From contig CAYREY010000104.1 of NCBI GenBank assembly GCA_964423405.1, forward strand, positions 1 through 9,673: 9,673 bases of DNA, read 5' to 3'. The number at the start of each line of letters is the position of its first letter. The first letter of the stretch is position 1. This document shows, piece by piece, positions 6,486 to 9,673 of this stretch. The notes under the pieces were generated by a model. It saw nothing but the letters and a program-made list of their open reading frames with translations, ran no database searches and had not been told where the DNA came from. The DNA is from Bog-950 sp964423405. GTDB taxonomy: Bacteria > Bacteroidota > Bacteroidia > Chitinophagales > LD1. The position numbers were made by a program, and so were the translations under genes.

Positions 6486-8048
6486 ATGAGTAAAGAGAAT
6501 ACACAAAACACGCCTGCCGATAAGGCAAGTGTTTTTCAGCAGATTATTTCGCATTGTAAGGAGTATGGTTTCATATTTCCATCGTCGGAAATTTACGATG
6601 GCCTTAGCGCCGTGTACGACTATGCCCCGTATGGTATAGAACTAAAAAACAACCTGCAGCAATACTGGTGGAAAGCCATGACCCAGCTACACGAAAACAT
6701 AGTGGGCCTGGATGCCGCCATATTTATGCACCCTAAAACATGGAAAGCCAGCGGCCACGTAGATGCTTTTATGGACCCACTGATAGATAACAAGGACAGC
6801 AAAAAACGCTACCGCGCCGATGTGCTGATAGAGGATGCCATTGCCAAAATGGAAGATAAGATTGATAAAGAAGCCGAGAAAGCGCAGAAGAAATTTGGCG
6901 ACGCCTTTGACCGCGAAAAGTTTTTGGCAACCAACCCTAACGTACTGCGTGTAAAAGAAAAGCTTACTGCTATAGAAACCCGCTTTAAAACAGCGCTGGA
7001 AGAAAACAACCTGGAAGAACTTAAACAGATAATTATAGACCTGGAGATTGCCTGCGAAATATCGGGCAGTAAAAACTGGACCGATGTGCGCCAGTTTAAC
7101 CTGATGTTCAGCACCGAGGTAGGCTCGGTAGCCGAAGAGGCCAGCACTATTTACCTGCGCCCCGAAACAGCACAGGGCATTTTCGTTAACTTTTTGAACG
7201 TACAGAAAACATCGCGTAAAAAAATTCCATTTGGTATTGCGCAGATAGGTAAGGCGTTCCGTAACGAGATAGTAGCCCGCCAGTTTATTTTCCGTACCCG
7301 CGAGTTTGAGCAGATGGAGATGCAGTTCTTTGTGCGCCCCGGCACCGAAATGGAGTGGTACAACCAGTGGAAAGAAGCCCGTATGAAATGGCACCAGTCG
7401 CTGGGCTTTGAACCACAGAACCTGAAATATTACGACCACATTAAACTGGCACACTATGCCAACGCAGCGGTAGATATTCAGTTCAATTTCCCGTTTGGTT
7501 TTAAAGAAATTGAAGGTATACACAGCCGTACCGATTTCGATTTAACGCAACACCAGAACCTTTCGGGTAAAAAGATGCAGTACTTTGACCCAGAGACTAA
7601 CGAAAGCTATGTGCCTTACGTAGTAGAAACATCGGTTGGTTTGAACCGTACTTTCTTAGCGCTTATATGCAATGGTTATAAAATAGAAAAACTGGAAGAC
7701 GGTAGCGAGCGCACCGTGCTGGCGTTGCCTCCTTTCTTAGCACCCATTAAAATTGCCATTTTCCCATTAACCAAAAAAGACGGCCTGCCCGAAAAAGCAC
7801 GCGAGATATTCGACGACCTGAAATGGGATTACAAATGCTTTTACGAAGAGAAAGACGCCATTGGTAAACGTTACCGCCGTATGGATGCCATTGGTACGCC
7901 GTTCTGTATTACGGTTGACCACCAAACGCTGGAAGACAACACCGTTACCCTGCGCGAACGCGACAGCATGAAACAGGAGCGTATCTCTATAGACCAGCTA
8001 AAAGCTGTAGTGGCTGAGAAGGTGGATTGGAAGAAAGGCTTGAAATAA
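6486..8048 (+). CDS. glyS: Glycyl-tRNA synthetase, dimeric (alpha2) type
   Basis: Class II aminoacyl-tRNA synthetase that charges tRNA-Gly with glycine in the cytoplasm. Essential housekeeping enzyme. The 520 residues from ATG 6486 show the N-terminal SSEIYDGLSAVYDY and motif 1 region with ELKNN and YWWKAM, a charged helical insertion (about 115-185), YLRPETAQG (223-231), motif 2 FRNE (258-261) with the following RTREFEQME (270-278), and motif 3 ETSVGLNR (381-388). The C-terminal ~110 residues are the anticodon-binding domain (PIKIAIFPL, GKRYRRMDAIGTPF, TVTLRERD). It is the single-chain alpha2 form, not the separate GlyQ/GlyS alpha2beta2 form. An in-frame TTG at 6471 would overlap the promoter and is rejected. 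A strong terminator follows, so it is monocistronic. Confidence 0.97.
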   Translation: MSKENTQNTPADKASVFQQIISHCKEYGFIFPSSEIYDGLSAVYDYAPYGIELKNNLQQYWWKAMTQLHENIVGLDAAIFMHPKTWKASGHVDAFMDPLIDNKDSKKRYRADVLIEDAIAKMEDKIDKEAEKAQKKFGDAFDREKFLATNPNVLRVKEKLTAIETRFKTALEENNLEELKQIIIDLEIACEISGSKNWTDVRQFNLMFSTEVGSVAEEASTIYLRPETAQGIFVNFLNVQKTSRKKIPFGIAQIGKAFRNEIVARQFIFRTREFEQMEMQFFVRPGTEMEWYNQWKEARMKWHQSLGFEPQNLKYYDHIKLAHYANAAVDIQFNFPFGFKEIEGIHSRTDFDLTQHQNLSGKKMQYFDPETNESYVPYVVETSVGLNRTFLALICNGYKIEKLEDGSERTVLALPPFLAPIKIAIFPLTKKDGLPEKAREIFDDLKWDYKCFYEEKDAIGKRYRRMDAIGTPFCITVDHQTLEDNTVTLRERDSMKQERISIDQLKAVVAEKVDWKKGLK

Positions 8049-8070
8049 ATAATCACTATTAGTTATATGA

Positions 8071-8105
8071 ACGGGCCGGTGTTGTAATAACACCGGCCCG
8101 TTTTT
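8071..8105 (+). terminator. Intrinsic terminator of glyS
   Basis: ACGGGCCGGTGTT (8071-8083) pairs perfectly with AACACCGGCCCGT (8089-8101) around the 5-base loop GTAAT, and the stem runs into TTTTT (8101-8105). It begins 22 bases after the glyS stop. The 13-bp GC-rich stem and T-run make this a strong factor-independent terminator that isolates glyS from the downstream cassette. Confidence 0.93.
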
Positions 8106-8111
8106 GTTTAT

Positions 8112-8155
8112 TGTCTGAATCAGGATTTGCAGGATTTTAGGATGAGCAGGATAAT
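8112..8155. repeat. Degenerate tandem repeat of CAGGATTTG-like units
   Basis: After TGTCTGAAT come units CAGGATTTG (8121-8129), CAGGATTTT (8130-8138), AGGATGAG (8139-8146) and CAGGATAAT (8147-8155). I recall this 'TGTCTGAATCAGGATTT..CAGGATTTTAGGAT' pattern as a widespread intergenic repeat in Bacteroidota and other bacteria. Its function is unknown to me. Copy number elsewhere in the genome could not be checked. Confidence 0.55.
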
Positions 8156-8186
8156 ACAGCGGATATAATAGACTTCCCTGCATTTA

Positions 8187-8209
8187 TCATGTTGAGCGAG
8201 GCTTTGCGA
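8187..8209 (+). repeat. 23-base inverted repeat, left copy
   Basis: The 23 bases beginning TCATGTTGAGCGAGG and ending CTTTGCGA are the exact reverse complement of 9601-9623. The match ends at both borders. The two copies enclose the pair of unknown genes. Motifs of the 'CATGTTGAGCGAAG' type are, from memory, common interspersed intergenic repeats in Bacteroidota, so the pair may be two repeat copies and not the ends of a transposon. Confidence 0.75.
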
Positions 8210-8295
8210 GCCGGAGGAGGAGGCTGTTTGATTGGCTAAGGCGCAGCCTACGTCCAGTTGAGGCAAAAAATATCTATAACAATGTTTTATTATAC

Positions 8296-8303
8296 TAAAT
8301 TTG
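8296..8303 (+). promoter_or_regulatory. -7 box candidate for the two-gene cassette (TAAATTTG)
   Basis: TAAATTTG matches the Bacteroidota -7 consensus TAnnTTTG exactly and lies 53 bases upstream of the ATG at 8357. No TTG is present about 19 bases upstream (8274-8276 reads CTA), so the promoter is incomplete. It is the best promoter candidate for the cassette, since the glyS terminator blocks read-through. Confidence 0.4.
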
Positions 8304-8316
8304 AAAACGTCAACAG

Positions 8317-8338
8317 AGAGTTCCGAAGCGGAAACTCT
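8317..8338 (+). other. Leader hairpin upstream of the exported-protein gene
   Basis: AGAGTTCCG (8317-8325) pairs with CGGAAACTCT (8329-8338) around the triloop AAG, with one bulged A: nine pairs in total. It lies between the -7 box and the ATG at 8357. It might affect translation or mRNA stability, or be another small dispersed palindrome. Confidence 0.4.
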
Positions 8339-8356
8339 ACTGAGTACTTTTTAAAT

Positions 8357-8950
8357 ATGAAAACATACATTTTACTGTTTCTTATTTCTTTCGTGGAGAT
8401 GTCTACTGGCGCCGTGTGTCATAACCAGCTAACTATGCGAAAAGGCAATAAATGCGATTCGCTTTGTTTTCTTGTTAATCAAATCAAGGTAGCAAAAGGG
8501 TTAAGTGGGAAAATATATCAGGAACACTTTTTTAATCTTTTCCCTAACACCCATTCTGAGTTAGTAAAAATATATGGCTATAATCCGACAAGTAATAATT
8601 GCAATTTGTACGATTCTGGTATGGTTCATATTATACAAACTTTTTTTAATTTAAAGTATATACCAGATTCATTGCTTATTGAAAGACTAATTGATCTTTC
8701 TATAGGCGCTAGCTGGGAAGCTGATGCTGTAAACTATGTGCAACATGGCATGATAGAACAAATGGAAACTACACCGGAACTGTTTTTACAAAAGCTGGAT
8801 AAGAGGAACGACAATGAGATAGAAATGTTTTGGAGATTTTATTTTGATGGCCCTGTTAAGCAGTATAAGATTCCTGCCTTCTTGAATAAATTTCGAAATA
8901 CTCACAACAAACAGTTGAAGGTAATAGAGCACGTACTTATGGGTAAATGA
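8357..8950 (+). CDS. Probable exported protein of unknown function (cassette gene 1)
   Basis: From ATG 8357 the protein is 197 residues and begins with a hydrophobic segment, MKTYILLFLISFVEMSTGA, that looks like a signal peptide, although a Glu at position 14 is unusual in such a core. The mature part has Cys at about 21, 33, 37 and later in NNCNLYD, then a mainly helical body with HSELVKIYGYNP, SWEADAVNYVQHG and FWRFYFDGPV. I recall loosely similar 'F..LYGY ... FW.F.FDGP' sequences among uncharacterised Bacteroidota proteins but cannot name a Pfam family. The frame also opens at TTG 8258, rejected because it crosses the promoter and leader hairpin. Base use is clearly AT-richer than glyS or the P450, suggesting acquisition. 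It is followed after 55 bases by cassette gene 2 on the same strand. Confidence 0.65.
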   Translation: MKTYILLFLISFVEMSTGAVCHNQLTMRKGNKCDSLCFLVNQIKVAKGLSGKIYQEHFFNLFPNTHSELVKIYGYNPTSNNCNLYDSGMVHIIQTFFNLKYIPDSLLIERLIDLSIGASWEADAVNYVQHGMIEQMETTPELFLQKLDKRNDNEIEMFWRFYFDGPVKQYKIPAFLNKFRNTHNKQLKVIEHVLMGK

Positions 8951-8962
8951 GCCCTGTTCTTC

Positions 8963-8981
8963 GAAGTACATGCGATACTTC
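8963..8981. repeat. Short hairpin GAAGTA/TACTTC between the cassette genes
   Basis: GAAGTA (8963-8968) pairs with TACTTC (8976-8981) around CATGCGA, 12 bases after the stop of cassette gene 1. It resembles the hairpin at 4411-4430 upstream of gldA. There is no T-run, so it is more likely an interspersed palindrome or a weak mRNA processing site than a terminator. Confidence 0.4.
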
Positions 8982-9005
8982 TAAAAACAGCAAAAACAAT
9001 AGTTA

Positions 9006-9539
9006 ATGCCCGATAAAAATATTGAGATAAAAATATTAGATCTGCATTGGATTAAGAACATTGATAGCCCGGCAGACCTATGTGCGCATGGGCATGTTTA
9101 TGTAAAAATTGGAGAGGAGGTTGTTGCTGATAAAGAGAGCCTGGATGTGACCGTAAGTGCTACTGCTTTGTATTTAATGCGTACGCTTAAAAGCAACTAT
9201 AAGAAAGATGACTACGCAAGTCAGTTACTTCCATGTTGCGGTCATTTTATAATTGCAGAAGATGGCAAGGAATCGGTAAGCATTTGTGGTTGTCAAAGTG
9301 GGATTGATTGGACAATAGTTCACATAGATAGTAACAAAATAAAGCATATTACAGTTAATGGGGAATACGCTATTATTGACAAGGATGATTACAAAGAAAT
9401 GGTTTTAGCCTTTGCTGACCAGGTTGAGAATTTTTATAAGACTAGTTTGCCAAAGATACTTCCAGCAGATGAATTTGACAGAAATGGCTATTTAGCATTT
9501 TGGAAAGAGTGGGAAAAGTTACGCAGCGAATGGAAGTAA
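9006..9539 (+). CDS. Cytoplasmic protein of unknown function (cassette gene 2)
   Basis: 177 residues, no signal peptide or membrane segment. It starts MPDKNIEIKILDLHW and has an N-terminal beta-rich part with CAHGHVYVKIG (26-36), then a Cys/His-rich patch CCGH (77-80) and CGC (94-96) followed by GIDW (99-102), and a helical C-terminus ending YLAFWKEWEKLRSEWK. The Cys77/Cys78/His80 and Cys94/Cys96 arrangement could bind a metal, but this is inference. I do not recognise the family. Its size, acidic character and position behind a probable exported protein are like many small immunity-type or accessory proteins of Bacteroidota, a guess from context only. It lies 55 bases downstream of cassette gene 1 and is probably co-transcribed. 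Its base use is AT-rich. Confidence 0.75.
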   Translation: MPDKNIEIKILDLHWIKNIDSPADLCAHGHVYVKIGEEVVADKESLDVTVSATALYLMRTLKSNYKKDDYASQLLPCCGHFIIAEDGKESVSICGCQSGIDWTIVHIDSNKIKHITVNGEYAIIDKDDYKEMVLAFADQVENFYKTSLPKILPADEFDRNGYLAFWKEWEKLRSEWK

Positions 9540-9550
9540 CCCAACAAGTA

Positions 9551-9567
9551 TGTAGCCTGCGGCTACA
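9551..9567 (+). other. Hairpin downstream of cassette gene 2
   Basis: TGTAGCC (9551-9557) and GGCTACA (9561-9567) form a perfect 7-bp stem with loop TGC, 12 bases after the stop. The following bases (GATAGCGTATT) are not a T-run, so a terminator function is uncertain. It is the only compact stem at the cassette's 3' end. Confidence 0.45.
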
Positions 9568-9600
9568 GATAGCGTATTAACAAATACAAGATGTTTCGCT

Positions 9601-9623
9601 TCGCAAAGCCTCGCTCAACATGA
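9601..9623 (-). repeat. 23-base inverted repeat, right copy
   Basis: The exact reverse complement of 8187-9623's left arm at 8187-8209, lying 61 bases after the stop of cassette gene 2. Just upstream is ATGTTTCGCT, which with the repeat gives a GTTTCGCTTCGC...CTCAACATGA pattern typical of the dispersed repeat type noted for the left copy. Confidence 0.75.
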
Positions 9624-9645
9624 ACTGTGTTTAAAAACAAGCTTT

Positions 9646-9664
9646 TGACAAATAATTTTTGTCA
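9646..9664. other. AT-rich dyad at the right edge
   Basis: TGACAAA (9646-9652) and TTTGTCA (9658-9664) form a 7-bp dyad with a 5-base centre, followed by TAAACAGTA to the window end. It could be an operator of the next gene to the right, but no promoter with correct spacing is visible. Positions 9624-9673 hold nothing else recognisable. Confidence 0.3.
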
Positions 9665-9673
9665 TAAACAGTA

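Larger units (their letters stand above)
8106..8356. other. Repeat-rich intergenic region between glyS and the two-gene cassette
   Basis: No gene is seen here. In order it contains a degenerate tandem repeat (8112-8155), the left copy of the 23-base inverted repeat (8187-8209), an imperfect stem AGGCTG (8220-8225) / CAGCCT (8244-8249), a -7 box (8296-8303) and a leader hairpin (8317-8338). An open frame from TTG 8258 runs in phase into the downstream gene, but it crosses the -7 box and leader hairpin and is unlikely to be translated. Confidence 0.6.

Noticed and set aside
6687..7523. 278-codon minus-strand open frame inside glyS
   Set aside because: Antisense shadow of a highly conserved essential gene. 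The translated sequence is Phe/Tyr-rich without domain character.
8258..8356. Longer start of cassette gene 1 at TTG 8258
   Set aside because: It crosses a perfect -7 box and a leader hairpin and would bury the signal-peptide-like segment 33 residues inside the protein.
1..9673. CRISPR array, tRNA or rRNA genes
   Set aside because: No regularly spaced direct repeats, no cloverleaf with conserved TTCGANNC-type arm, and no rRNA sequence were seen.

Overview
The window looks like chromosomal DNA of a Bacteroidota bacterium, probably from the Sphingobacteriia/Chitinophagia side of the phylum. Evidence: a gldA-gldF-gldG gliding-type ABC transporter cluster, an alpha2-type glycyl-tRNA synthetase of the Bacteroidota kind, weak or absent Shine-Dalgarno sequences, promoters matching TTG-N19-TAnnTTTG, and intergenic palindromes of types I remember from this phylum. 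Genus cannot be fixed from the sequence.

Layout. Positions 1-282 are non-coding and carry a leftward promoter with a dyad operator for a gene beyond the left edge, plus a GC-rich hairpin. Positions 283-4385 (minus strand) encode gldA, then gldF and gldG (overlapping by 7 bases). Between gldA and gldF sits a compact RAYT/REP unit: a Y1 HUH transposase (2827-3423) with a perfect REP-like palindrome on each side. A small secreted protein (4460-4822, minus) is divergent from a stand-alone cytochrome P450 (4941-6272, plus). A degenerate REP-like hairpin lies before glyS (6486-8048, plus), which has a promoter directly against its start codon and a strong intrinsic terminator.

The right part (8106-9673) differs in character. 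It holds repeat-rich intergenic DNA and two AT-rich genes of unknown function in tandem (a probably exported protein and a cytoplasmic one with a Cys/His-rich patch). They are enclosed by a perfect 23-bp inverted repeat (8187-8209 and 9601-9623). This looks like an accessory two-gene cassette between repeated sequences. An orphan immunity or effector-accessory role is only a guess.

How the genes fit together: GldA (ATPase), GldF (permease) and GldG (auxiliary membrane protein) should form one inner-membrane complex. The P450 has no redox partner in the window and must use one encoded elsewhere. The clearest unusual items are the RAYT unit inside the gld cluster, the inverted-repeat-bounded gene pair, and the left-edge promoter/operator.
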